A DNA stretch of 64,000 bases from the NCBI GenBank assembly GCA_038501625.1, contig JAZAYU010000002.1, positions 18,652,053 to 18,716,052 on the forward strand, given 5' to 3'. How positions within the stretch are numbered: the stretch's first letter is position 1; each line of letters starts with the position of its first letter. Positions 1 through 13,061 of the stretch are shown here, piece after piece. The notes beneath the pieces are model-generated. The model did not search any database, was not told the DNA's origin, and saw only the letters and a program-made list of their open reading frames with translations. The DNA comes from Corbicula japonica. Taxonomy: Eukaryota; Mollusca; Bivalvia; Venerida; Cyrenidae. The position numbers were made by a program, and so were the translations under genes.

Positions 1-453
1 TTAAGTTTAATCGTTCGTGAACATAATCTTCCACACCTAAACCTGAGCAAATGCCCATCAGATAACAATGAATGATGGATTAAACACCCCTATATATTCA
101 ATTCAAAGGGAGGTAATAGGAAATGTTTGGGATTTCTAGCGTTTTTTATAGAGGACGAGTTGTTTTATTAATGATTTTTTGTGATTTTATTGACATGAAG
201 AACTGGAAAAATTGATTTAATTCCAACAAATGTGAATATTGTTTAGAATCACTTACTTCTTCCTAAAACCCCAATAATAGCAAAGGGAAAGATAACTTAG
301 TCGTGACTGCAGATTTTTAAGAACATTTTATTTCTTTGTAATGATTACAGCAATGCAGATCTGTTCAAAGAAGATATTTTCTATTTTATTTTTCTAGTTT
401 TACAAAATCACTGGTAGAAAAGTGGGTACTTTTTATTTTTGCTGAGTATATTT

Positions 454-1683
454 TTAAGTTGGGTTTTGAAAAAATGTGTTTTTATATTTGTTGTACATTT
501 TCCTTGTTCTATGATATTTTTCTCTCAAATGACAGTTTTGGTCAAACCATTGTTTATTTATTGTTAACGGATTATTTTTTACCTTTATTTTTTTGGTTCC
601 AAATGTTTCTAATGCACATTTATTAAAAATATTGCCAATATCGGTCGTGATATTATCAATATGGTTTTGTGTAATGTCATCGTCATGTATCAGTTGATCT
701 AGTTTCGTTTCAATTTCATACAGTTTAAGAATATCTAAATTTTCTATAAATAAATCAGCCTTCTTTGGGTCCCAGAGTCTTGTCTTGGGTTCCACCTGAT
801 CATTGATAGGTTTATCTATAGGTAAAAAGGTTTAGTTTTCAATGTGATAAATAATGGAAAGTGGACATCAGAATAAAGGCTACAATACTCTTCAACATGA
901 AAGTCAACAATATTTTGGAAAACATATGAAGTTGCTAAAAAATAATCAACAGTACTAGAGTTTTTACATGTTAGTCTGGGATTTTCTCTGTCGCTCCCAG
1001 CTCTACCATTTAAAATATAAATATCATTATTTTTACAAAGATCAATTAGTTGGGTGCCATAGTAGTTAATCGTTTGGTCAACCCATTTTCTATTTATTGG
1101 AAGATTATACAGTTCAAAATTTGTAATTATATTTGTTTCTTCGTTTTCAATTACTTGTAAGTCAAACATATCTGAAATCAAAGTATCTACACGTTCGTAA
1201 TCAGTCAAGTTTCCACTTCTGGAGTTAAAGTCCCCGAAAAGCAGAATATGATTACTATCATTACAATATCTGAAAATTTCTTGCTGAATTTCATAAAAAG
1301 GATCTGGGTGAGAGAATTTTGAGCCTATGGGTGGAATGTAGACAATACCAGATTTTATGTCTTCGCTATTTTGCTATTTTAACACAAGGTACTAAGCTAC
1401 ATTTAACTAACAAGATCATTCCACCCGAGCGATAGCGAGCGAGTTTTACCCTGTTAAACATAAACACTTCAAATCCGGGGATATTAATAAAATCTGTATC
1501 ATCTGTTTTCGTTTCTTGTAAACCAACTATATCAAACTTTTCAATATAAGAGACGAACTCAGGACAATTTAGTTTTGACAAAATACCACATGTATTAAGT
1601 AACAAAATTTTAAGCTCATTATGTACACTAATATTTACACTGGCTGCATAACCCGAGTCATTATAGCCGTTTTCCGTTAACCG
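454..1683 (-). pseudogene. Non-LTR retrotransposon fragment: APE-type endonuclease and linker, no reverse transcriptase
   Basis: Read on the minus strand. The piece at 1605-1366 has LLNTCGILSKLNCPEF and GLQETKTDD, the first block of the exonuclease-endonuclease-phosphatase (EEP) fold with the metal-binding Glu. After a frameshift near 1370 the next piece (to 816) has GIVYIPPIGSKFSH, then FGDFNSRSGN (the G-D-F-N catalytic block), SSTVDYFLAT and YSDVHFPL, which stands in for the usual S-D-H-x-P-L with Val-His inverted. A third piece (795-454) matches the linker before a reverse transcriptase, with WFDQNCHLREKYHRTRKMYN. The endonuclease would nick target DNA for target-primed reverse transcription. 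Several frame breaks and the missing RT show it is dead. Losing the 3' part is opposite to the usual 5' truncation. Confidence 0.7.
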
Positions 1684-1932
1684 CTAATCATGCTTTTCAC
1701 GGGCACTTTGCGCTCCCCCGCAATCAGTTGATCTATGATCAATGTCACTATTTGTTTGTGTATTGAGCTGCGGGTGCGTATCTAATGTTATTATCGGCGA
1801 AGTTGGCACCTGCACTGTCGCTGGCGGCGGCTGAATGTTATAAGTTGGCGGGGGTGTCTGTAATTGTTTCCCTTGTATATGTTCGTTACTATTTGTTTCA
1901 GTAACTGTTCCTTGTGAGTCTATTATCTCCAT
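1684..1932 (-). pseudogene. Upstream ORF remnant of the same retrotransposon
   Basis: An 82-codon minus-strand frame, MEIIDSQGTVTETNSNEHIQ and onward, rich in Pro, Thr and Gln (TPPPTYNIQPPPATVQ). It lies directly upstream of the endonuclease frame, which resumes in another frame with ENGYNDSGYAASVNISVHNE. It is probably the end of ORF1 or the N-terminal leader of ORF2. It has no recognisable zinc finger or RRM motif. Confidence 0.4.
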
Positions 1933-2697
1933 CGTCTCTGTTTCCCTGTCGTGGATGTCACTGTGTTGTTCATAATGTTGTTTTTAAATGTTTGTTCAAT
2001 GTCTAAAGGCGATGTGGCCTTCTTTTTTCCAGCTTGGCTTATTCGTCTATCCTGTGGAGGATCGTGTTCGAGAATTTCAAATCTGTTTCTCCGGTTGTGA
2101 GAGGATTTTTAAAGAGCAAATAGCAAATACAATCGTAAAAATAAGGCCGGTTTCCGGAATTCGGAGGTTCCGGTTTTCAGAGGTTTTCTTTTCTATAAAA
2201 TAAGAAGGAAAATAATCGGGACCGTAAAAATTATGCGGTTTTGGGAGGATTCCGGATTATAGAGGATCCGGTTTAGGGAGTTTTTATTGTACAACATAAG
2301 TAACATTAGTCTGCATATCTCACACCACCTTTACAATCATCACGCTGATCTGCACAGCCAATGCATCAATACCAGGCTTTGCAACAACTTCCAAGTGCTG
2401 ATATTTTAACTGATTATTTTTCAAACATGTATACTATATATTACCTTATATATACTAATTACCAATAATATCGCTCCAGGGTATACATATCGTTCAAAAA
2501 GTTTTTGGATGTCTCCATTTTGAAGAGTAATATCGGATTGTATTGACTGAATGTATTCAGAATAAAATAATATTTGTTATTTCACGTCAATTTTCATATA
2601 TATTTTTCAACAACCATTTTATACCCAACGTTTTGCTTGACAAATCTATTAGCATCTTGTGTTTATATGTTTACGCGTTTGCATGCATCATCATTGA

Positions 2698-2940
2698 GTT
2701 GATTGGTAGGTAGGAGCTATTTCACCAAGACAACTTGTACTTGTTTGTTCATATAAGAACCTGTTTGGGGCAAGTGTGTAGTTGGTGCATGGCGTTCTCC
2801 TCTCGGGTTCTCATTTTCGTTAATTGTTTGTTGTGTCTATTTTATAAATGGTCATTTTATAACCCATGCTATATTTTCCTCTCTACTTTCTGGCTGTATG
2901 CGGAGGCAGTGTCTTCTGGATGTGGTCATTCCTGATATGC
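2698..2940 (+). repeat. Dispersed repeat R1, copy a
   Basis: It shares blocks such as TTCACCAAGACAACTTGTAC, GGGGCAAGTGTG, CTCGGGTTCTCATTTT and ATTCCTGATATGCAT with copies near 43128-43260/43850-43970, 51418-51572, 62515-62810 (reverse) and 38295-38420 (reverse). The unit is about 250-300 bp. No tRNA-type boxes or coding frame are seen. Confidence 0.6.
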
Positions 2941-3769
2941 ATCCTTCACTTTTTGTAAATGGGCATCGATCCAGATGTCGTGCTAACTGGATCAGATAAC
3001 AAACAAAAGACACTGCGTCAGACTTAAAGCTTTTATTATTCAAGCGAATTTGTGTATTCGTATCTGTGAAAGTATACCATGATTTCGTCAATACGCACAT
3101 GTATCACGAGCAGAAATCACACTGACTCACAAAGAAAAGAAATCATAATTATATAAAACTAATCTTTATGAAAATACGTTGTTAGAAAAAAAATGCCAGT
3201 GGGGGGAAAATGATCGATGGATAGTCGAATTCTTAATCGGAAGCCTCAAAGTACTTTGTTGGAAACCATAGAAACAGTCCTCAAGCGTGCCAGTAATAGT
3301 GATGCAGTAAAATAGTGAATATAAAATAATGATAATCAAATATAATTAAAACAACATTTCATGTCTCGTCAGCGTAGCTATATTCTTACCTGAAGCTCCA
3401 CTATCCTCCATTGTGTCATAAACATTATGTATAATCTAACATTTCCTCATCTTATCTAAAATTTATAACAAAAGCATACGAAACAGAGCATGTAGATTGT
3501 GTATTGTTATGTTTAATATATTGCATTTGCAGGTCATTTGCAAGCACCGAACAAACATGTAAAAGTAAAACATGCAAATCGGGAATAAACAAACTCATGA
3601 AACAATATTAGCAAAAGTAGCATTTATAAAACTGATCAATATATCCAACTACAATATGTCGTTAAGGTAATACTAATACTAAAAATGAAACCCAACTTTA
3701 AGAAATTTAATGAGGAAACGCACCATGTCAACTTTCAGGGTTCAAGGTAAAAATATTATGCTATTATAT

Positions 3770-4000
3770 TTGTTTTCAAAACCCTACGTACGACTGTCCG
3801 TACGTCCCCCAAATCTCGTGGCATCCAATTCTCCAAAATCATTCGGCGAATTTCTTTCAAACTTGCACAGATGATCAAGTTGGATGCGTACATGATCGTA
3901 AAGAAAGTATTTTTCCTGCGACCAATTTTGTCAGAGTTATGGCCCTTTGTTACTACAATTGTTTTTGCAGCAGTGGGGGCTTCAGTGTCTAAGGCCACAT
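3770..4000. repeat. Dispersed bivalve-type repeat segment
   Basis: It has GTACGACTGTCCGTACGTCC, then 'tttctttcaaacttgcacag' and 'gagttatggccctttgtt'. This wording recurs in the tandem-structured repeats at 15110-16000 and 45650-46320 and is familiar from mollusc intergenic DNA. An open minus frame over it has no protein features. Confidence 0.4.
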
Positions 4001-7000
4001 TCTAGTTTTGTATATGTTTGAGTGAGTTTTATTGCTTGCGCGCGTGGGTTGCATTGTGTGTGCACGCGTAGGTATGTGTGCTCTTGTGTGCGTGCATCAG
4101 GGCTTGCATGTTTTCAGACAATAGGTATGTTCGTTCGTATGCATCAACAGTATTACAGACGCATCTTAGTTTTCCATTATTTTCAGAACACTCGTTTTGT
4201 AAATACATTAAACTTTTCACAATTCAGCATGATCTAGTTTGACCGAATTCAATAGCCAGATAAAACAATTATTTATACTTATATTGCACTTCAAAAGTTA
4301 AATGTATTCCTACATGTATGCAAAATCTTTAAGTCAACGTTTCATTTTTATAAACTTGACAGACAATTTATCTCGTAGCCACTAGCCACTTGCAGCAAAC
4401 CTTTCTGTTTTTATAAATAATCAATTGCGCTGACCTTGCGTTTTTATGACATGACGATCTTAAGAATTTTATATGTATGGCAGGTTACGAGATTTGTACA
4501 GAAAAAGGACACCTGTTTGGTTTTCCAAATATTATTTGTCGTCTAGATGAATGCGGTAATTACAGATTCAACCTGCTTAATCTGGAATTCAAGGTTATTC
4601 TAGTTTGACTGAATATAGTGTCTATTTGTTGTACAGTGTTTATGTTATTTGTTGTACAGTGTAATGCAATCTTAACCGTTGAAATAAAATTCCCCATGCA
4701 CTTACATTTGTCTGTGGTAAGTATAATTAGAAAAAATAAAACACGCTATTTTAATATAAGTAAACCATGATTGTTCAAGTAAATATCCTAATACGGGCAA
4801 CAAGGTACATCAGGTGGCATCGTATATGTTGGCATCTCAGCTTTTGTTTGCGATTCTATGACATCGTTTTAGTGTTTCACAGATGTAAGTACCAGTCTTC
4901 AGGCTTTTTTACACATGAGGGTCAAGTGCCTTGGATAAAGCCACGCCTCAAAACAAGCAGGACGATAAACTTATTGCAAAACACGTTCCTGTTACCATAA
5001 GACGGTATATTATAGTAATACTATGTAGACATGCTTTATCAAATGACGACAGTTGAAGTTAGACTTGTTCATATGGCACACTTGCTTTATTTAAATTTAG
5101 AACTCCAGGGTTTATGGATTCCCAGACTACCTTCAGTGCAGTTTTCGAATACTCGGAGAACCTTCGCATTCATCTGCGACCTTGTTTTCCATTGGTTCTT
5201 TTCAGTCATAAGATTGTTTCTTTCTTCGGCCGGCCCGCAGTTCAACAGGAAGAGAGAAAAGGTATTATTCATTTTCTGTCTGCAGTGATTCTTTTTTAGA
5301 ATTGGGGGCAGAAGTGGACTTCACGACTTGGTAAGTGATACTCAATTGTTTTCCGCTATTTTCACTTTGATGTATGCAAAACTAGTGTTAATTTAGATGC
5401 ACAACATCAGTCGGACGGTTTTTTGATATGAATAGATATCGCCCATTTTGTGTTGATGCATTGGGAGGCAGTAACTAGGGCCTTTTTAACAGTTGGATCG
5501 TCAATCCTTCCAACGTTGGCTATAAAACCATTGACCGTTGAATCATACTCAAAAGGAAAACTTCTACTTTTCACTGAACTTCGAAGAGATTCAACTAATT
5601 TGTTTTAATATACATGTAAACCAGATAAATCTAAGGAATAAAAAGTCAGTGTTTACTGTATAAGTTTCTAACTGGTTAACATTCGGAAAGTAATCTTTAG
5701 GTAATATAGTGTCTTACTCTTACATTTTGCTAAGAAATTCCGCACTCCACCATGATGCAGTGTATGGGAAAAATATGCAGTCTTTATAAATTTCAAAGTC
5801 AGCTAAAATTTTTTTGGCTTAAACCGGATAAAAACACTCAAGAAATCCGTTTAATGGCCTGATGCCACACTTGGGGAAATAACACATTCTAGATAACGGC
5901 AATCATTTACACAAATCAATTACCATGATTACTGGCTAGGTTATATTTACGTCAAAGTTGACCCCCGAAACAAACAAAGCTGACTATTTCGTTACATTTT
6001 GTTGAAATCGTTTTGTGATAATTAAATAAAAAGCATAGTTAAAATTTGTACATTACTTCTTATTCTGTAGAATTGTTATTCAAATAACATTATATAATCA
6101 AATTATTAACAACAATGGCGTCCAAATGGCCACTGGATAAAACTACGAAGAAATCGGCGTCAAAACAGTTTTGCATATTTTCACCATGTTTTGTCTATGA
6201 AAAAATGATTTTTTTAAAATTATTTACTAACATCTATAAATAATGGCATGTTTGCTTGTACAGAGATAATGACAGCTTTGTAGTAGGTACTACAATTATA
6301 TAACATATAAAATGTAAGGTAACATCTTCTAGGTAACTGGATTACGTATTGCTATAATTATTTCTATATAATTTTATCAGCTTGTTTGATAATGTTTCTA
6401 AATTTTAAAACAACACAGTTAAGTTTAAACCTCTGAAGCACCTAAATAAATACTATTTAAGATGAAATCCGAGATAACAGCTAGTAGTTTTTTTTCGAAA
6501 TTAACATATTATTAACCTTAAAATCTATAAATAAATACCAAATCCAGCCGTTGGTTTTAACACTTTTAGCAATATAAATTAACGTACTTTATATGATGAT
6601 TTTGTTGTTGTTTTTTGGGGGGAAAATATGACAATATTTCAATACCCAGCATGTTTTCATTTATTCCTTATTTTACATTATAGACAATTAATTGAATTCA
6701 TAAAATGCTTAAAACTACACCTACTTGATCTTAGCTAAGTATATCTTTAAATCATTTTGAGAATTTTCCTTTTTTAAAAACATTAATTCTGGAATTCAAC
6801 CGACAACGAACTAGTAAATAACACAACCACTTCACACAACTTAAAGGTAGAGTGGAAACGAGAATTTAAATAGTTTTATAAAACAAGTTATTTGTTGATT
6901 TGGTTTTGACTTTCCTGACCAACATCTTGAATGTCTTACCTTTGAAAAACCATGCAATACTAATGACAGTTTCTATCAACTATAAAAATATGTATAATAT

Positions 7001-9170
7001 TACAAAAACAACACCTGACTTACGAGACATTTCTAAACTTACAATTAATGTTCATTTTAAACTAGCGATTAGTGTTCATTTTAAACTAATAAAAAGTGTT
7101 CATTTCTAAATTAACAATTAGTGTTCATTTTCACTAAGGTCTGACATCAATGCACCATGGCTTGTCAGTAACTTTGTTTCTCTGACATCTTTGTACATTG
7201 TAAAAAACAACATTATCAACTTTAGGTCTAACTAAACTCACATATTTTTTCTTTTGACTTAAGAATTAAAAATTTTAACAAAAGATCGGATAACCTTGAA
7301 TTCCAGGCCTGCAGAACAGCATTTAAGTGCGCATTAGTCTAATTTTGTAGACTAATAATGACAATACTTACCCGGGACGACTGATCATATTTGGTAAACC
7401 GGGACATTATCTATTATATCGACAAATATCCCAACCTGTCCTACAAAGAATAAATCTAGTGCGAAGGTTGTCCGATTATTCGCAAACATCATTATACATA
7501 CCAAATGTCAACTATTCCATTTGAAAATAAGAAATTGAAAAACTTGCTGAAAGTGGTTCCGAGTTTCATGATATTGTCACATGATTTTGTGATTCACTTT
7601 GTCAATAATTTTGTACATGTGTTCTTGATTTATCTGCAATTCTATTTTAATACCGTATGCAGGGCTGTTTGCCAACGCTTGTTTTCATTCATTGGTTATT
7701 TCAGTCCTGTGATTCTACTGGTAACATAGAGCTCGCAATTAGGGAGGATTTATCGTAGTTAGAATTGTTAGTCTTCTGTTTTCATTAAATAAGCATGTTA
7801 ACAGTTTATGTGTGGAATTGCACTTCCTGCAGTGGTTTGACTTTTGTTTTGTAGCGTTTAAATTGTAAAATCAATCGTAACAAAATGGCTTATATATAAC
7901 TTATAACTAAATCAATCACATCTTTATGCATTAAAAACAATTTAAAGTTTTGCAAAATCAAATTCCATTCCTTTCGGCTTGAGTATGAAAACTATATTAA
8001 AAGATCGAATACTCTTGAATTACCGCTGTGCAGACAGACCAATCTATAAGCGCACACATGTCTGTTTTTTGCGACGACAGATAATGTATAATGAAACACA
8101 AAAGAAACGCCTCTTGAATTCCTAAATATTTTTCTCTACATACTGATCATATTTAAAGCTCTGTATACTGAACCGCTCCAAGGGTTGTCTATGCAAGGGC
8201 TTCTCGGGCTCGAACCTGGATTAAATCACAACTTTTCCCATCCTCAGTGTGATTATTGCGTTTCATTGAAGATATGAAATCATATATGCATGAACTTGAA
8301 CTTTATGACAGACACACAATTAAAATACCGCATTTTGAGTTTAAAATCGGAATAGGATGATTACATTTTTGTAGCTGGATTTTCACAGGTTGAACTTGAA
8401 AGTAAATTTAACGTAAATAAATCCACAACTGTACGTCTTGTAGGACGTTAAAGAGATACCTTAGCAGAACTTAACAGGCCCCTATTTGGATCACCGAGTG
8501 TAACCGCATGATGCAAAGACGTCAACAAACGTCAACATCATTTGCGAGACAGGTTTTGAACAACGTACTTGTCTTAAATTTCAGAGAGATAGATAAATCT
8601 TGAGCTTACCATACCAATAGTTGCGTCGATGCCGGGCTTGTTGGATAGATTACTATTCCTAAATAAAATATGCGACTTTATTTTATGCTTTTCCGTGAAT
8701 TTTAGAATTTTCCCGGTGAAATTAAAGTGGTATTTCACTGTTTTTAAACAGTGGAATGATTTTTATTTTCACTTTTTTTCATGTTGGTACCCAAACGTAC
8801 ATAACATTCCGGATGAGAACGTTTAATGGAATTTTCTGTCAACTTCACACGAATTATGCACTGAAAGCATAAAATAAAAAGAAAATTTATATCTCTATTT
8901 TAGGCAATAAGAAAATAAATCCCTAGATTCTCAACCAAATTTTGGGGAAAAATGGGGCAGGTGGGTGGGTTTTATTTTGTATTTATCATTCTCAAAGTTT
9001 CTAACGACGCTTATGTATTGCAAAGATAAATAAGCTTCTAGCCGACTATGAATTGCCGATTCGAACTTAAATGTTTCATATTGCATTTTCGTACTCTACC
9101 GATTCGTACTCGTAATGTAAATTTTTATGTACGCATTTTTTTTTCAAAACAAAACAGTAGCGCTATTTGT
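4001..9170. other. Intergenic sequence, nothing recognised
   Basis: AT-rich DNA with scattered open frames under 90 codons. None has recognisable motifs or splice-consistent neighbours. Confidence 0.4.
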
Positions 9171-9177
9171 GCAGTGT

Positions 9178-9398
9178 GGCGGCCGTTAAAAGTCTCCCTG
9201 TACTTAAAGTCAGTATTGTTATCAGTAAAAATAACCCGTTACCGATGTCATGCAGTGATGGTTACGTATGTCAGGGCTAACCGATCAACCTTCTGAGGTT
9301 GTCCTGGCTAGCTCAGTTGGAAGCGTCGCCGGAACTGCAGGGCTATGCGCTGTCGCCTTTTCTGTGCGGGTTCGCTCCCAGCTAGAGGCACTATCATT
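9178..9398 (+). mobile_element. tRNA-derived SINE, copy 1
   Basis: It has a pol III A box-like TGGCTAGCTCAGTTGG (9305-9320) and a B box GGTTCGCTCCC (9369-9379), spaced as in a tRNA. About 120 bp of non-tRNA head (AAAAGTCTCCC...CAGTGATGGTTAC) comes first. A closely matching 220 bp copy lies at 44700-44919, and a 5'-truncated one at 59488-59544. There is no clear poly(A) tail or target duplication. Confidence 0.65.
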
Positions 9399-10549
9399 TT
9401 AAACCTGCTTAAGCGTTCTTGAAATAGACTCAAATTTTCACAATGATTTAAACGTATCTTAATAACAATAAAACATCACAGACAGGTCATGTTTCCTACA
9501 AAAACAGTTTACAACAAAATGAACTAGAAACTGCAAATTTCTTCTTTTTAACATCGATGATTACTTCAAAGACTATTCTTTCAGGAGAAAATAATACAAA
9601 TAAAATTGTCTTCTATTAAGATAATAAATCTTCGTCCTTTAGGTATCATCACCTGTCATGGATACTGGTAAAATCTAGTATCCTCTTTGTCTTACTTTGT
9701 CAAAGAAATATAATAGTGTATTACATTTAAAGCTAAATAACGAACATGCATATGTCCAATTCTCTTAGAAACGCTGATAAAGGCTTAACTTACAAAGTTG
9801 AAATGCTGCAAGTCATAAAACGCAATTCCATATTGAACTATTAAGCCCAGTGTACTTTTTCGCCTGCATAATTTACATGAATGTACATAATTAAACTGCG
9901 CCGCCAAGTTGTACCCAATTTAAAATTGATTTAAAATTAACCATCTACATTTTAGGTAATAATACGCAAACATAAACATAAATACACAGGCATTTTCTTT
10001 AAGTGGTATCAAATGGCGAAACTCGCATAACCTTGAAATCCGGTTGTGCAGAAAAGAATTGAAGCAGAAACTGTGTTATTTTGCAGTCTTTTGAACTAAA
10101 AGTGCTATCATTTACCCGGACGCCAAGTCAGTTTTGGGAAACCGAACAATTACACGTATCTATTTAAATACGTAATTTGTAATAAATATTTCGGTCGTGT
10201 GACTTTATGCGAAGGACTTGTCCGTTTTTCTTTCGCTTTATTGTTAAACAAATATTAAATATGAAATTTTAAATCAATTTATTCACGGTCCTTAAAAAGG
10301 AAAAAGCGCCCTTCTCCTGCCTTCACCACATCGTCTTACAGGTGTACCATACTACTGGAGTCTCGCCCAGGCTCGGGTATGGTCCACACCAAACACCTCA
10401 TTAACCTTACGATGACATATCCCTTGTTCGGGGGGACTTTTTATTATAGTGTTAACTAATATTTACAATATGATTTAAATTTAATTCTTAAGGCGTTGCT
10501 CCGTTTGTCATTGACTATGTCATAGACAAAATAATTATCAAAATATCTC

Positions 10550-11000
10550 AAACGGCTAAATGCAGTCCCATCAAACTTTGCACAAACCAATGCTATTAGT
10601 GTATGATTATTTTACATACTTTGAAAAAAGTTAGACTATATAGGAAAATAACCTAAAACATATCTCAACTTCTATTTGCAATCAAACACAAAAACGAAGA
10701 GGCACAAAACAACAATTCAAATGCCCACATGAGTTAAATGGTACTGATAACAATATCCAAGGTCCTTGCAAAGAACTTGCACGAAGAGGAAATCAACAGT
10801 TTTATTTTTTGTCGTCTATTTTCGCGATCAGTAAATTGAAGGTCAAAGATACTTTAAAAAATATCACACATTGTGTACATATTAGACAAATTGACCTTAA
10901 ATATTGTTGTCACTTACGAAGGCAATTAATTTGATCTTTAGTGTTGCTTTTGTGTGTGTTTTATTGCAAATAGAAAAACCGAGTTTTTTAGGTCTAACTA
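10550..11000. repeat. Fold-back repeat R3, copy 1
   Basis: Its left part (ACCTAAAACATATCTC, TTGCAATCAAACACAAAAAC) pairs with the right part (GTGTTTTATTGCAAATAG, TTTTTTAGGT). Related copies are at 14655-14960 and 57420-57850; the last lies inside the 9 bp-duplicating insertion at 56938-58421. Shared internal text includes AAATGCCCACATGA and GATACTGA. It has no ORF and looks like a non-autonomous DNA element. Confidence 0.5.
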
Positions 11001-11343
11001 TTTTTCTTTACGGTTCTTACATTTTTAACGTATCTAAATAAACATAAATTTAAAACATTGATTTTGGCAAAGATTACTTGAAATGCATTTGTCTTTACAG
11101 CCCTATAGTTTTCCTCAGGATTCTGAACATCTCTGCAAAACCATAAAACCAGACTTGTCAGCCGGAGCAAATTGTATTTGATAGCTAATGATTCTCCACT
11201 GACCGCTATGAAATTTGATATCCCTTTATCGTTAATATTATCACAGATGTTTTTCTCCTAGTGATTGCTTAAATGAAATGTATTCATTGTATCCCTTGCA
11301 AAACACTCTTGTTTTTATTTTCCTATTTAATTTATTTGAAAGA

Positions 11344-11866
11344 AAACCAGGTTTTTTTTACAATCATTTATTTAAAACATATTATTTCATTATAAGTATC
11401 ATGCATGAGTGTGAGGTGAAGATGGAAAAATCTGTCACCGAGGGTGAACTGTTTTGCGGGAACGAGGCTCTGCCGAGTTCCCGCCAAAACAGTTCACCTG
11501 AGGTGACAGATTTTTCTATCTTTACCGAATGTCTCATGCAAGATACTTTTTCTTGCATACCTTTTATTATTTATAGCATTTCTGTATATGTATACAAACT
11601 AATTTATTTACCTTATGCTGAATTATTGACATTAACGCAAACCTTTTTTCATAAATGATGTCACTATTTTGAATATAATACGTCAGATACTTGAAGACGT
11701 GACGTCACTCACGTGACTCATTCTACATGGGGGGGGGGGGGGGGGGTAGTATCGAAATTTCCTACACGGGTAATAACACCGGATGACCTGATCTGGTATG
11801 CAAGAATAATGAAATAATATGTTTTAAATAAATGATTGTAGATCTAAAAAAAACCTGGTTTTTTAA
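11344..11866. mobile_element. Hairpin-core MITE (family HP), copy 1, with terminal inverted repeats
   Basis: The left end AAAACCAGGTTTTTTTTACA, continuing to ATTATTTCATTAT, is the inverted complement of the right end (ATAATGAAATAATATG...CCTGGTTTT), with a 5 bp GATCT insertion in the right arm. The centre is a long hairpin (11397-11545), followed by a conserved 3' block with a CRE palindrome TGACGTCA, CACGTG, TCATTCTACATGG and an 18 G run. The block ends AACACCGGATG and CTGATCTGGTATGCAAG. Copies 2 and 3 share the scaffold. The 126-codon open frame here is a repeat by-product. Confidence 0.6.
11397..11545. repeat. Long hairpin H1 (core of HP copy 1)
   Basis: Nested inverted repeat: outer TATCATGCATGAG with CTCATGCAAGATA, inner GAAAAATCTGTCACC with GGTGACAGATTTTTC, then GTGAACTGTTTTG with CAAAACAGTTCAC, then CGGGAA/TTCCCG around the loop CGAGGCTCTGCCGAG. 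The paired span is about 60 bp per arm with a few mismatches. Confidence 0.7.
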
Positions 11867-12260
11867 ATTATGTATTTTAATATAAATCTATGGTAATCCT
11901 TCATATCAGATAATTTCTTATAAGTATCATGCATGAGTGTGAGGTGAAGATGGAAAAATCTGTCACCTCGGGTTAACTGTTTTGCGGGAACGAGGCTCTG
12001 CCGAGTTCCCGCCAAAACAGTTAACCCGAGGTGACAGATTTTTCTATCTTTACCGATTGTCTCATGCAAGATACTTTTTCTTGCATACCTTTTATTATTT
12101 ATAACATTTCTATGTATGTATATAAACTTTTTTTATAATCCTTATGCTGAAATATTGACTTTAACACAAACCATTTTTATAAATGACGTCAATAACTTGA
12201 ATATATGACGTCACTCACGTGACTCATTCTACATGGGGGGATGTAGAATCGACATTTCTC
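11867..12260. mobile_element. Hairpin-core MITE (family HP), copy 2, right end missing
   Basis: It repeats the scaffold of copy 1 from TATAAGTATCATGCATGAGT through the hairpin and CTTTTTCTTGCATACC to TGACGTCACTCACGTGAC and TCATTCTACATGGGGGG. After that it diverges and lacks the ACACCGGATG end. It directly abuts copy 1, so the pair is either a tandem duplication or an adjacent insertion. Confidence 0.55.
11925..12073. repeat. Long hairpin H2 (core of HP copy 2)
   Basis: The arms GAAAAATCTGTCACCTCGGG... and ...CCCGAGGTGACAGATTTTTC are perfect over 32 bp. Outside them are the same outer arms and inside the same loop as H1. Relative to H1 both arms differ at one paired position (GTTAAC here, GTGAAC/GTTCAC in H1). 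Confidence 0.7.
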
Positions 12261-13061
12261 ACTTACTAGACAGAAAAATCTCTATTTTTAGCCGTGTGAG
12301 ATTTCCTTATCTCGCATGGCCTTATCTAACACTCCGCGTGCTCGCGTACTTTTGTATTATTGCGCACCGTATTAATTGAGCACTTTCATTATTGATTTAG
12401 CCTACGTCATGATGCTTATTACTACGTCATTTAAGTTTATTATGTGACGTAATTAAACGAATGTTTACTTTTTCAAACAGAGCAAGCTGTTGATTTTGTT
12501 TTATCAGGATTTATTTCAAAAATCATTTGGAAAGGATACACTCGGAGATTGCTAAATTCTCAACCCTGGAACTTGGAAGTGTTTATCGTGGTATGAGTCT
12601 GAAAACGCTACTTTTTTAAGAGTGTTTCATTCTTATACCGCTGTTGCGAGCTTCGTTAAACATCAGGATCTATGAAGAAAGTGTATGGGAAATAAAATAG
12701 GAAATATACTGCTGTTTCATCGGGATATTTCAACTGGTATGTACAATTCAATTTTTTTGAATTTCGGATTGTGACGAAATCACGAATAACCTTAAAACTC
12801 GCAGATCCGTTTTCAAAGGATGAACCAGCTGTTTTCATTCAATGAAAAAACGATTCTTTTCCTTTCTTTCATTTTTGTAACGATATTGTTGAAGGCCTGC
12901 ATGTTAGGGTTGATAAACTTTGACAGGACTGTGTATTCGTGGCTGATTTACCGTTCCAACTGGAAGTTACGCAAAATAAATAGTTCTCTAAAATCTTGCG
13001 TTTTTTTTTATTTTAAAAAATTTTGTTTAAATCTCCAAGAAGTAAGTGAGAAAAATAATCA

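Noticed and set aside
9299..9400. Possible functional tRNA gene
   Set aside because: A and B boxes are present but no acceptor stem or anticodon arm folds properly, and the unit recurs with a common head, so it is a SINE.
11278..12069. Open frames of 126 (plus) and 68 (minus) codons
   Set aside because: Both run over the HP repeat hairpins and their inverted arms; open frames follow from the palindrome, not from coding.
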